From CAIKMD01 sp035605975 (lineage in GTDB: Bacteria; Pseudomonadota; Alphaproteobacteria; ATCC43930; CGMCC-115725): a DNA stretch of 13,455 nucleotides. Below the pieces are notes generated by a model, which did not search any database, was not told the origin of the DNA, and saw only the letters and a list, made by a program, of their open reading frames with translations. The stretch is from the NCBI GenBank assembly GCA_035605975.1, contig DATNGG010000171.1, positions 1 through 13,455 of the forward strand. The letters are read 5' to 3'. Position numbers and translations under genes: made by a program. Shown piece after piece: positions 6,773-13,455 of this stretch. Numbering within the stretch: position 1 is the stretch's first letter; every line of letters starts with the position of its first letter.

Positions 6773-6885
6773 GCCGCCCCCGCCAAAGGTAACCCTCTCT
6801 TCATGCCTTATTTCCTAGGTTAATGGCAGTTTGTCACGCCGGGCGGGTCCTTCCCTGGGGCACCAGCAAGCACTATGTTAAGACC
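6773..6885. promoter_or_regulatory. Divergent promoter region between tupB and moaA
   Basis: This 113-base non-coding spacer lies between two divergent Mo/W genes and must hold their promoters. It contains an AT-richer patch around 6808-6832, including CCTAGG. I see no ModE-type palindrome with TATA halves, no recognisable Moco riboswitch and no convincing -35/-10 pair. Confidence 0.35.
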
Positions 6886-7878
6886 ATGATCGATCCCTTT
6901 GGGCGCCATATCAGCTACTTACGAGTCTCGGTGACGGATCGCTGCGATTTCCGCTGCGTCTATTGCATGGCCGAGGACATGACTTTTCTGCCCAAGGCCG
7001 AGATCCTGTCGCTCGAGGAGCTCGATCGGGTGTGCAGCGCCTTCATCCGCCTGGGGGTGAAGAAGCTTCGCCTCACGGGCGGCGAGCCGCTGGTCCGGCG
7101 CAACATCATGTCGCTCATTGAGGGGCTCGGGCGTCATCTCAACTCCGGCGCGCTCGACGAGCTGACGGTCACGACCAATGGCAGCCAGCTCGAGCGCCAT
7201 GCCGCTGGTCTCAAAGCCGCGGGCATGCGGCGCATCAATGTCTCGCTCGACACGCTCGACCGCGAGAAATTCGCTGCGATCACCCGCTGGGGCCGGCTCG
7301 ACCAGGTGATCGCCGGGCTCGATGCGGCCAAGCGCGCCGGGCTCGAGATCAAGATCAACGCCGTCGCCTTGAAAGGCGTCAATGACGATGAGTTCGACCG
7401 GCTCATCGCCTGGTGCGGCGAGCGCGATTACGATTTGACGCTCATCGAGGTGATGCCGATGGGCGAGATCGGCGCCGGCGCGCGGATCGAGCAATATCTG
7501 CCGCTCTCGATGGTGCGCGCAGCGCTGCAGCGGCGCTGGACGCTCGATGAGACGGATTATCGCACCGGCGGGCCGGCGCGTTACTACGTCGTGCGCGAGA
7601 CCGGCAAGCGCTTGGGCCTCATCACTCCGCTCACCCATAATTTCTGCGAGAGCTGCAACCGCGTGCGCCTGACCTGTACCGGCACGCTTTATATGTGCCT
7701 CGGCCAGCATGACAGCGCCGATCTGCGCGCGCCCCTGCGCGCGTCGGACAGCGATGCGCTGCTCGACGCCGCGATCGCCGAGGCGATCTCGCGCAAGCCC
7801 AAGGGGCACGATTTCATCATCGACCGCCGGCACGCGCAATCCGCCGTGTCGCGGCATATGAGCGTGACCGGCGGTTGA
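6886..7878 (+). CDS. moaA: GTP 3',8-cyclase MoaA (radical SAM)
   Basis: The 330-residue enzyme, together with MoaC, turns GTP into cyclic pyranopterin monophosphate, the first step of molybdopterin synthesis. The radical-SAM cluster motif CDFRCVYC gives C20, C24 and C27. The SAM-binding LTGGEP follows at about 61-66. The second, substrate-side 4Fe-4S site is complete as C254, C257 and C271 in CESCNRVRLTCTG...MC. The protein ends in the double glycine (329-330) needed for catalysis in this family. The ATG at 6886 gives the standard MIDPFGRHISYLRVSVTDRC opening; an in-frame ATG at 6823 would add 21 atypical residues. No clear Shine-Dalgarno precedes 6886. It is divergent from tupB and overlaps nadK by 4 bases. 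moaC, moaD, moaE and moeA are absent from the window. Confidence 0.95.
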   Translation: MIDPFGRHISYLRVSVTDRCDFRCVYCMAEDMTFLPKAEILSLEELDRVCSAFIRLGVKKLRLTGGEPLVRRNIMSLIEGLGRHLNSGALDELTVTTNGSQLERHAAGLKAAGMRRINVSLDTLDREKFAAITRWGRLDQVIAGLDAAKRAGLEIKINAVALKGVNDDEFDRLIAWCGERDYDLTLIEVMPMGEIGAGARIEQYLPLSMVRAALQRRWTLDETDYRTGGPARYYVVRETGKRLGLITPLTHNFCESCNRVRLTCTGTLYMCLGQHDSADLRAPLRASDSDALLDAAIAEAISRKPKGHDFIIDRRHAQSAVSRHMSVTGG

Positions 7879-8642
7879 GCGCGCTGAGCTTCGGCTTCGA
7901 AGCGAGCGACGCCCCGGCCGCGCAAGACGCGCTTGCCGAGCTCAACCGGCATTACAAAAGCACCGATCCCGAAAAGGCCGACATCATCGTGGCGCTGGGC
8001 GGCGACGGCTTCATGCTCGAGACGCTTCACCATCACATGAAGCGCGGCGTGCCGATCTACGGCATGCATCGCGGCAGCGTCGGCTTCTTGATGAACACCT
8101 ATTCGCCCGACGGGCTCGAAGAGCGCCTGTTGCGCGCCAAGCCGGTGCGCGTCCATCCGCTCGAGATGACTGCGCGCGACCAAGCTGGCAAATCCCACAC
8201 GGCGCTCGCCATCAACGAGGTCTCGCTCATCCGCCAGAGCCGGCAAACCGCGAAGCTGCGCGTCAGCGTCGACGGCTCGCCGCAATTGGACGAGCTGATG
8301 GCCGACGGCATCCTCGTCGCGACGCCCGTCGGCAGCACCGCCTATAACCTCTCGGCGCATGGACCGATCATTCCCTTGGGCGCCGGCATTCTCGCGCTGA
8401 CGCCGATCAGCGCGTTCCGGCCACGGCGCTGGCGCGGCGCGCTGCTGCCCTTGACGGCCCAAGTTCATATCGACGTGCTCGAGGCCGAGAAGCGGCCGGT
8501 CAGCGCCACCGCCGATTTCACCGAGGTGCGCGATGTCAGCGCCGTCACCGTGCGCGAGCGCGGCGAGGTCGCTCTGACCATGCTGTTCGATCCCGAGCAC
8601 AATCTCGAAGAGCGTGTGCTGAAGGAGCAATTCCTCTCTTGA
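7875..8642 (+). CDS. nadK: NAD kinase
   Basis: This 255-residue cytoplasmic enzyme phosphorylates NAD to NADP. The diagnostic GGDG is at 42-45 with catalytic D44, inside ALGGDGFML. NE at 114-115 (AINEVSLIRQ) and the glycine-rich DGILVATPVGSTAYNLSAHGP (144-164) bind NAD and phosphate. ALTPISAFRPRRWRG (174-188) is the usual alphaproteobacterial form. The start is a TTG at 7875 whose TTGA overlaps the moaA stop. No earlier start exists in frame, and the next internal ATG would remove GGDG. Only a weak G-rich stretch precedes it. Coupling to moaA is positional; no functional link is implied. The length fits the short, N-terminally compact alphaproteobacterial members. Confidence 0.93.
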   Translation: MSALSFGFEASDAPAAQDALAELNRHYKSTDPEKADIIVALGGDGFMLETLHHHMKRGVPIYGMHRGSVGFLMNTYSPDGLEERLLRAKPVRVHPLEMTARDQAGKSHTALAINEVSLIRQSRQTAKLRVSVDGSPQLDELMADGILVATPVGSTAYNLSAHGPIIPLGAGILALTPISAFRPRRWRGALLPLTAQVHIDVLEAEKRPVSATADFTEVRDVSAVTVRERGEVALTMLFDPEHNLEERVLKEQFLS

Positions 8643-8679
8643 AGCCAAGCACTTTTTCGTTTCGGCGGCCGCGAGCGCG

Positions 8680-9504
8680 ATGAGCAAACGCTGGGGGCGG
8701 TTCTTCGCCGCGGGCGTGATGGGCGCGACCTCGTTCCAAAATCCGTGGCGGCGGGCCGCCACCCGGCTGCAAGTCGGCTTGGCGCTGAAACAACGCCACA
8801 TGGTCGAGACGCCGCGCGGCCGCATCGCCTTCGTCTCGCCGCATCCGCGCGCGCTCGAATATCCGCGCGACTTCCTGAAGCGCGAGCCGGAGACGCTCGC
8901 CTGGATCGATGCTTTTGCCGCGCCGTGCATCCTTTGGGACATCGGCGCCAATATCGGCGTTTATTCCCTCTACGCGGCGCTCAACCGCGGCGTCAGCGTG
9001 ATGGCGTTCGAGCCGAGCGCCGCCAGCTATGCGGCGCTGTGCGAGAATATCGAGGCCAATGGCCGGCAGGATTCGATCCAGGCCTATTGCGTCGCGTTCA
9101 GCGACCGGACGATCTTGGCGACGCTCGACATGGGCGATTCGAGCGCGGGCGGCTTTCCCAATGCCTTCGGCGCCGTGCGCGACACCGATGGCAACGGCGT
9201 CACCACGGTTGCGCGCCAAGCGGCGATCGGCTTCTCGATCGATGATTTCCGCGCGACCTTCGCGCTGCCGGTACCCAACTATCTGAAGCTCGATATCGAC
9301 GGGATCGAAGACAAGGTGTTGGAGGGCGGCGCGCGCACGCTTGCCGACCCGGCGCTGCGCGGCGTCATGGTCGAGATGACGAGCGGGGCGAGCAAGCGCA
9401 ACGCCGGCACCGAGGCCGCGCTCGCGCGCGCGGGATTTCGCTTTCTGCGCTGGGGCATCGATACGGGACTCGGGGCCTTGAACGCAGAATTCATCCGCGG
9501 TTGA
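8680..9504 (+). CDS. FkbM-family SAM-dependent methyltransferase
   Basis: The 274-residue protein has a class I methyltransferase core. The SAM loop is LWDIGANIGVYSLYA (85-99), and the acidic end of the next strand is E111 (MAFEPS). A later conserved stretch reads LKLDIDGIEDKVLEGG, typical of FkbM. FkbM members methylate hydroxyl groups on polyketides, sugars or lipids. The acceptor here is unknown, because no glycan or secondary-metabolite genes surround it. An N-terminal extension of about 40 basic residues (MSKRWGRFFAAGVMGA) is not a clear signal peptide. It lies 37 bases after nadK on the same strand and may be the last gene of the moaA-nadK unit. The start is the first ATG with a plausible spacing; the ribosome binding site is weak. 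Confidence 0.85.
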   Translation: MSKRWGRFFAAGVMGATSFQNPWRRAATRLQVGLALKQRHMVETPRGRIAFVSPHPRALEYPRDFLKREPETLAWIDAFAAPCILWDIGANIGVYSLYAALNRGVSVMAFEPSAASYAALCENIEANGRQDSIQAYCVAFSDRTILATLDMGDSSAGGFPNAFGAVRDTDGNGVTTVARQAAIGFSIDDFRATFALPVPNYLKLDIDGIEDKVLEGGARTLADPALRGVMVEMTSGASKRNAGTEAALARAGFRFLRWGIDTGLGALNAEFIRG

Positions 9505-9557
9505 ACGGCGGGCACCGCTCCCCGCCCCGCGAAACCTCGAAACTGCCGCATTGGCGC

Positions 9558-9576
9558 CATATTCCGACGCAATATG
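9558..9576. repeat. Short AT-rich inverted repeat upstream of the YXWGXW gene
   Basis: CATATT (9558-9563) and AATATG (9571-9576) form a 6-base inverted repeat with a 7-base spacer. It stands out because the surrounding DNA is GC-rich, and it lies 66 bases before the start of the next gene. It could be a regulator site or part of a promoter. Nothing else supports it. Confidence 0.25.
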
Positions 9577-9641
9577 CGATCGGCTCGCCCGTTGTTGCCG
9601 TGATGAACGGCTTTCACCGGCGGCCAGTGAGGTATCACGTC

Positions 9642-10712
9642 ATGCGGATCTTTTTTCGCTTCATCACGCTCCTTTTTGCGTTTTCCGCCTTCACCATCGC
9701 GGCGCCCGGTCCGGCGGCCGCCCAAGTCGATGTCGGCATCTCGGTCACGGTGCCGCCCCCGGCCCTTCCCGTCTATGCCCAGCCGGTGGTGCCAGGGCCC
9801 GGCTATATCTGGATTCCCGGCTATTGGGCCTGGGGAGGACCCGACGGTTACTACTGGGTGCCCGGCACCTGGGTCTTGCCGCCGGAAGTCGGATTGCTTT
9901 GGACGCCCGGCTACTGGGCATGGGGCAACGGCGTTTACCTCTGGCATGCCGGCTATTGGGGACCGCGGGTCGGGTTTTACGGCGGCATCGTCTATGGCTT
10001 CGGCTATGACGGGATCGGCTATCATGGCGGATTCTGGCAAGCCGGCCATTTCCACTACAACACCGTGGTCAACAACATCGGCAATGTCCACGTCACCTAC
10101 GTGTACCGCCGCACCGTCGTGACCGATGTTCATGTCACCCATGTCAGCTTCAATGGTGGTCATGGCGGCAGCACCGCACGCCCGACGGCGCAGCAGCAGG
10201 CTTTCGCGCAACAGCATCATGTCGGCCCGACCGAGATGCAGCGGCGGCATGACGACCAAGCCCGTGGCGACCGCGATCTCCGCTCTTCCGTCAATCACGG
10301 CCAGCCGCCGATCGCGGCAACGCCGCGCGCCGCCGCCTTCACCGACCGCGGCGTGATCGGAGCTGGCAGGCCCCAACAGCATGCCGCTCCGCACAACGCG
10401 CCGCATGCCGCGGCGCCGGCCGTCGTCACCGGCCGCCCGCCCGAACCGCACCCGCAACCCGGACATGCACCGCAGCACGTCGAAACGCCGCACCACGCGC
10501 AGGCGCAGCACACGCATGCACCGCAGCACGGGCAAGCGCCGCCTGCCGTCCATCCCGCGCACAGCCCTGCGGCGCACGCGCCGGCCCATCCCCAAGAGGC
10601 GCCCCATGGCGGCCCGCCGCCTCACAGCGAGGCACAGCATGCGCCCAAGGGCGGCCCGCATGGCGAATCGCATTCCGATGCCGGGCACGGACACGGGCAC
10701 GACGAGCATTGA
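9642..10712 (+). CDS. Secreted YXWGXW-repeat protein with a His/Pro/Ala-rich C-terminal tail
   Basis: The 356-residue precursor starts with a signal peptide (hydrophobic run about 8-20, cleavage likely after PAAA at 27). Residues 55-107 hold aromatic repeats of the YXWGXW kind: GYIWIPGYWAWGG, GYYWVPGTWV, GYWAWGNGVYLWHAGYWG. A Gly/Tyr-rich section follows to about 135, then a Val/His/Tyr-rich part (about 139-170). The tail from 247 to the end has 24 histidines in 110 residues, mixed with Pro, Ala, Gln and Gly, and ends GHGHGHDEH. The repeat family is common in proteobacterial envelope proteins and has no assigned reaction. The tail suggests metal binding, as an inference. The ATG at 9642 has GTGAGG 9 bases upstream and starts right at the signal peptide; longer in-frame starts lack both. 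It appears monocistronic. Confidence 0.85.
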   Translation: MRIFFRFITLLFAFSAFTIAAPGPAAAQVDVGISVTVPPPALPVYAQPVVPGPGYIWIPGYWAWGGPDGYYWVPGTWVLPPEVGLLWTPGYWAWGNGVYLWHAGYWGPRVGFYGGIVYGFGYDGIGYHGGFWQAGHFHYNTVVNNIGNVHVTYVYRRTVVTDVHVTHVSFNGGHGGSTARPTAQQQAFAQQHHVGPTEMQRRHDDQARGDRDLRSSVNHGQPPIAATPRAAAFTDRGVIGAGRPQQHAAPHNAPHAAAPAVVTGRPPEPHPQPGHAPQHVETPHHAQAQHTHAPQHGQAPPAVHPAHSPAAHAPAHPQEAPHGGPPPHSEAQHAPKGGPHGESHSDAGHGHGHDEH

Positions 10713-10846
10713 GATCGTCGCGCGCGCAGGCGGCGGCGCGGTTGCGCTGAGCGATAAACGGCCGGCGCCGCCCGCATTGCGCGAGGCATTCGGCTAAGAG
10801 CGCCGCGACGCTGGCGCCCACGCGCCCGGTGCGTCAGAATAGCCGC

Positions 10847-12007
10847 ATGATTGGGCAGAGGCTTACCAGCGCCGAGATGCTGCGGCGGCTTGTCGGCTAC
10901 GACACGACCAGCCGCGAGTCCAACCTCGAGCTCATCGAATTCGTTCAGGACTATCTCGACGGCTGGGGCGTGGCGAGCGAGCTGGTCCACGACGTGACGC
11001 ACCAGAAGGCCAATCTCTATGCGACGCTCGGGCCGCCCGACCGAGGCGGCATTATGCTCTCGGGTCATAGCGATGTGGTACCGGTCGACGGGCAACGCTG
11101 GGACAGCGACCCGTTCGAGCTCGACGAGCATGACGGCAAGTTCTATGGCCGCGGCAGCGCCGATATGAAAGGCTTCATCGCCGCTGTCCTGACGAAGTTG
11201 CCCGATTTTCTCGACCAGCCGCTCGGAACGCCCCTTCATCTGGCGCTCACCTACGACGAAGAGGTCGGCTGTCTCGGGGTGCGCACGCTGGTTGCCGCGT
11301 TGAAAAGCCGACCGGTCAAGCCTCAGCTGTGCATCATCGGCGAGCCGACGCTGATGCAGCCAGTGATCGCGCATAAAGGCAGCCGCCGGCTCCGCTGCCA
11401 TGTGCATGGGCATGAGGCGCATTCCTCGCTGACGCATCGCGGCGTCAATGCGATCGAGACCGCGGCCGAGCTCGTCGCCCATCTGCGCCGCGTCGCGCTG
11501 CAACGACGCAACGAGGGCCCTTTCGATGCCGCCTTCGATCCGCCCTACACGACCGTCCAGACCGGCACGATCGCGGGCGGCACCGCGGTCAACATCGTCC
11601 CGCGCGACTGCCGGTTCGATTTCGAGATGCGCTATCTCCCGTCGGACGATCCAGACGCGATCGTCGGCGGCTTGCAGCGCTACGCGCAGAGCCTGCTGCC
11701 CGAGATGCGCGTTGTCAGCGCCGAGAGCGGCATCGAGTTTGAGGAGACCAACGCGGTGCCTGCGCTCGCCGCGGATGAAAGCGACACGGTCGTGCAGCTC
11801 GCGCTCGCCCTCTCCGGCGCGAACGCCACCGGCAAGGTCAGCTTCGCCACCGAAGGCGGGCTCTTTGCGCAGAGCGGCATCCCGACGGTGATCTGTGGGC
11901 CCGGCTCGATCGAGCAGGCGCACAAGCCCAACGAATTCCTCGCACAGGATCAGCTGCGGCTTTGCGAGGCCTTCCTCGACCGCCTGATCAAGCGCGTCCG
12001 GCGCTGA
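10847..12007 (+). CDS. argE: Acetylornithine deacetylase (M20 metallopeptidase family)
   Basis: This 386-residue cytoplasmic enzyme removes acetate from N2-acetylornithine in arginine synthesis. The M20 di-zinc site is complete: H74 with D76 (SGHSDVVPVDG), bridging D106 (GRGSADMKG), base E138 and ligand E139 (YDEEVG), E166 (GEPT) and C-terminal H359 (EQAHKPNE). The dimerisation lid domain falls between about 180 and 290, including HKGSRRLRC. MLRRLVGYDTTSRESNLELI is the usual opening of alphaproteobacterial ArgE. The ATG at 10847 is preferred; an in-frame GTG at 10829 would add six residues, and neither has a strong ribosome binding site. The next gene follows after 13 bases. DapE or another M20 deacylase is the main alternative. 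Confidence 0.88.
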   Translation: MIGQRLTSAEMLRRLVGYDTTSRESNLELIEFVQDYLDGWGVASELVHDVTHQKANLYATLGPPDRGGIMLSGHSDVVPVDGQRWDSDPFELDEHDGKFYGRGSADMKGFIAAVLTKLPDFLDQPLGTPLHLALTYDEEVGCLGVRTLVAALKSRPVKPQLCIIGEPTLMQPVIAHKGSRRLRCHVHGHEAHSSLTHRGVNAIETAAELVAHLRRVALQRRNEGPFDAAFDPPYTTVQTGTIAGGTAVNIVPRDCRFDFEMRYLPSDDPDAIVGGLQRYAQSLLPEMRVVSAESGIEFEETNAVPALAADESDTVVQLALALSGANATGKVSFATEGGLFAQSGIPTVICGPGSIEQAHKPNEFLAQDQLRLCEAFLDRLIKRVRR

Positions 12008-12020
12008 GCGACGGGCGGCG

Positions 12021-12971
12021 ATGGATTTTCTCAGCCCCCCGGTCGAAATCGAGCCACCCGATCTGTCGCCCTATCGCGAGGGCAATGCGGGCGTGAGCTA
12101 TGCTTGGAGTTACGCGGCGACGGCGCCCGGCCCGCATGTCGTGCTCAACGCGCTGATGCATGGCAACGAGATCTGCGGCGCGATCGCGCTCGATCATCTG
12201 CTGCGGCAGAAACTGCGTCCGGTGAAGGGCCGCCTCACCTTCGTCTTTTGCAATATCGCGGCCTATCAAAGCTTCGATCGCACCGATCCAACCGCCTCGC
12301 GCTATTTCGACGAAGACATGAACCGGGTCTGGCAGGACGAGGTGCTCGCCGGGCCGCGCTTCAGCCGTGAATTGTCGCGCGCCCGCGCCTTGCGCCCGAT
12401 CTTCGACAGCGCCGATCTGCTGCTCGACATCCATTCGATGATCCACGCCACCATGCCCATGATGCTGACCGGCATGGCCGAGAAACACCTCGATTTCGCG
12501 CGCCGGGTCGGCGTTCCTGCCCTCCTGGTGCGCGACGAGGGCCACAAGGCGGGGCCGCGGCTGCGCGATTATGGGCGGTTCGGCGACCCGGCTTCGCCGG
12601 CGATCGCGCTGTTGATCGAGTGCGGCCATCACTGGGCACGCGGCACGGCGGATGTTGCGCTCGAAACGGCGTGGCGATTCCTCGCCGCCGCCGGGATTTT
12701 GAGCGAGGCCGACGCGGCGCCGTGGCGCCAGCGCCCCGCGCTGCCGCAGCGCACGGTGCTCATCACCCATCGCGTCACAGTCGACTCGGACGATTTCCAT
12801 TTCCTAAGCAAGTATGGGGGCGTCGAGGTGATCCCGCGCGCCGGCACGGTCATCGCGCGCGACGGCAAGACCGATATCCGCACGCCCTACGACCAATGCG
12901 TCCTCATCATGCCGACGCGGCGCATCTCGCGCGGCCAGACCGCCGTGCGTCTCGGCCGTTTCGAGGCCTGA
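12021..12971 (+). CDS. Succinylglutamate desuccinylase/aspartoacylase (AstE/AspA) family zinc hydrolase
   Basis: The 316-residue protein belongs to the M14-like AstE/AspA family, which deacylates N-acyl amino acids. Zinc ligands are visible as H47 and E50 (NALMHGNEICGA) and H138 (LLDIHSM). DEDMNR with R102 fits substrate carboxylate binding, and E200 (LLIECGHH) fits the catalytic glutamate. A C-terminal beta domain (about 245-316, from RTVLITHRVTV) resembles that of aspartoacylases. It starts 13 bases after argE, with a modest GGGCGG upstream, so the two hydrolases are likely co-expressed and may both act on N-acylated amino acids. The substrate (succinylglutamate, acetylaspartate, acetyl-diaminobutyrate as in DoeB) cannot be told apart here. 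No ast or ectoine-degradation partner genes are visible. Confidence 0.83.
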   Translation: MDFLSPPVEIEPPDLSPYREGNAGVSYAWSYAATAPGPHVVLNALMHGNEICGAIALDHLLRQKLRPVKGRLTFVFCNIAAYQSFDRTDPTASRYFDEDMNRVWQDEVLAGPRFSRELSRARALRPIFDSADLLLDIHSMIHATMPMMLTGMAEKHLDFARRVGVPALLVRDEGHKAGPRLRDYGRFGDPASPAIALLIECGHHWARGTADVALETAWRFLAAAGILSEADAAPWRQRPALPQRTVLITHRVTVDSDDFHFLSKYGGVEVIPRAGTVIARDGKTDIRTPYDQCVLIMPTRRISRGQTAVRLGRFEA

Positions 12972-12975
12972 GGCA

Positions 12976-13455
12976 ATGCGCCAGCGCCACCCATCCAACG
13001 CGCCGGGCGCCTGGTACGTCGATAGCGACTGCATCAACTGCAAGGCGGCGCAGACCGTCGCCCCGCATCTCATCGTCGAGCGCGACGGGCAATCCGTCTT
13101 CGCGCACCAGCCCGAAGGCGCGGCCGAGCTGACCGCGGCCTGGCGCGCGCGGCTCCTCTGCCCGACCGCTTCGATCCATGCCGAAGGGCTGAGCGATCCG
13201 CCGCCCGATATTTTCCCCGAGCCCATGACGGAAGGCGTCTTCCGCCTCGGCTTTAATGCGCGGAACTCCTGGGGAGCTCATTCCTTTTTCATCGCGCGGG
13301 CGCGCGGCAATGCCATGGTCGACGCGCCGCGCTGGACCAAGCACGTAACCGACGCGATCGCGGCGCGGGGCGGGCTTGCGATGGTGCTGCTGACGCATCG
13401 CGACGACGTCGCCGACGCGGAGCGCTATGCCAGCCATTTCGGCGCGCGCGTCTTC
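12976..13455 (+). CDS. Ferredoxin-like domain fused to a metallo-beta-lactamase-fold domain, partial
   Basis: 160 residues are visible and the gene runs off the right edge. The N-terminal part (about 13-70) looks like a small ferredoxin domain: VDSDCINCKAAQTVAP gives C19 and C22, and LLCPTASIH gives C62. The usual CxxCxxC spacing would need a cysteine at 25, which is alanine here, so at most three cluster ligands are present. From about 85 on, FRLGFNARNSWGAHSFFIARARGNAMVD resembles the entry strands of a metallo-beta-lactamase fold. LLTHRDDVADAERYASHFG (about 137-155) stands where the HxHxDH metal motif would be and keeps only part of it. The start lies 4 bases after the previous stop, with TGAGG just upstream. 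Function is unknown; the fold call is moderate because the C-terminal half is missing. Confidence 0.72.
   Translation, partial: MRQRHPSNAPGAWYVDSDCINCKAAQTVAPHLIVERDGQSVFAHQPEGAAELTAAWRARLLCPTASIHAEGLSDPPPDIFPEPMTEGVFRLGFNARNSWGAHSFFIARARGNAMVDAPRWTKHVTDAIAARGGLAMVLLTHRDDVADAERYASHFGARVF

Noticed and set aside
6773..6885. ModE box or Moco/tungsten-cofactor riboswitch upstream of tupB or moaA
   Set aside because: The context fits, but I found no TATA-type ModE palindrome and no structured leader that I can recognise in this short spacer.
6919..7857. 312-residue minus-strand frame opposite moaA
   Set aside because: It is antisense to a complete MoaA with both cluster motifs and the terminal GG.
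9279..10709. 476-residue minus-strand frame opposite the YXWGXW gene
   Set aside because: Its Met/Arg/Gly-rich low-complexity translation mirrors the repetitive gene on the plus strand; the plus-strand frame has a signal peptide, a ribosome site and family repeats.
10800..10817. GCGCC...GGCGC stem before argE as a terminator
   Set aside because: A five-pair GC stem is expected by chance at this base composition, and no T-run follows.
10622..11923. 433-residue minus-strand frame opposite argE
   Set aside because: It is antisense to a complete M20 enzyme and its translation is Arg/Asp/His-rich without recognisable domains.

Overview
The window is GC-rich and codes on both strands. It reads as part of an alphaproteobacterial chromosome, probably Hyphomicrobiales/Rhizobiales-like. 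The best marker is a ChpT-type histidine phosphotransferase, a family known from alphaproteobacteria. The NAD kinase and acetylornithine deacetylase are also of the alphaproteobacterial type. Fourteen genes are called; one is cut by each edge. No tRNA, rRNA, CRISPR array, transposase or phage gene was seen.

Left block (1-3130, minus strand, transcribed right to left): fdhD and mobA (4-base stop/start overlap), then chpT, then a two-domain extradiol-dioxygenase-like VOC protein that runs off the left edge. FdhD activates formate dehydrogenase by sulfuration of its metal cofactor. MobA adds GMP to molybdopterin.

Central block (3131-6772): a 147-base divergent spacer with repeated GCTTGC half-sites and a perfect 12-base palindrome separates fdhD from two tandem, paralogous periplasmic binding proteins of the NrtA/SsuA/TauA (NMT1) type. 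Neither has a permease or ATPase gene beside it. Facing them is a tungstate-type ABC pair, tupB then tupA, with no tupC ATPase gene in the window.

Right-centre block (6886-9504, plus strand): moaA (first step of molybdopterin synthesis), nadK (TTG start overlapping the moaA stop) and an FkbM-family methyltransferase. Then comes a secreted YXWGXW-repeat protein with a very His-rich tail (9642-10712).

Right block (10847-13455, plus strand): argE, an AstE/aspartoacylase-family zinc hydrolase, and a ferredoxin-like/metallo-beta-lactamase-like protein cut by the right edge. They are closely spaced and look like one operon.

The theme of 1644-7878 is molybdenum/tungsten cofactor supply: oxyanion uptake (tupBA), pterin synthesis (moaA), nucleotide attachment (mobA) and sulfuration for formate dehydrogenase (fdhD). 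The two orphan binding proteins sit inside this cluster and their ligand is unknown. They are the least explained part of the window. I see no clear new multi-gene system; the best leads are the orphan binding-protein pair with its operator-like spacer, and the ATPase-less tup pair.
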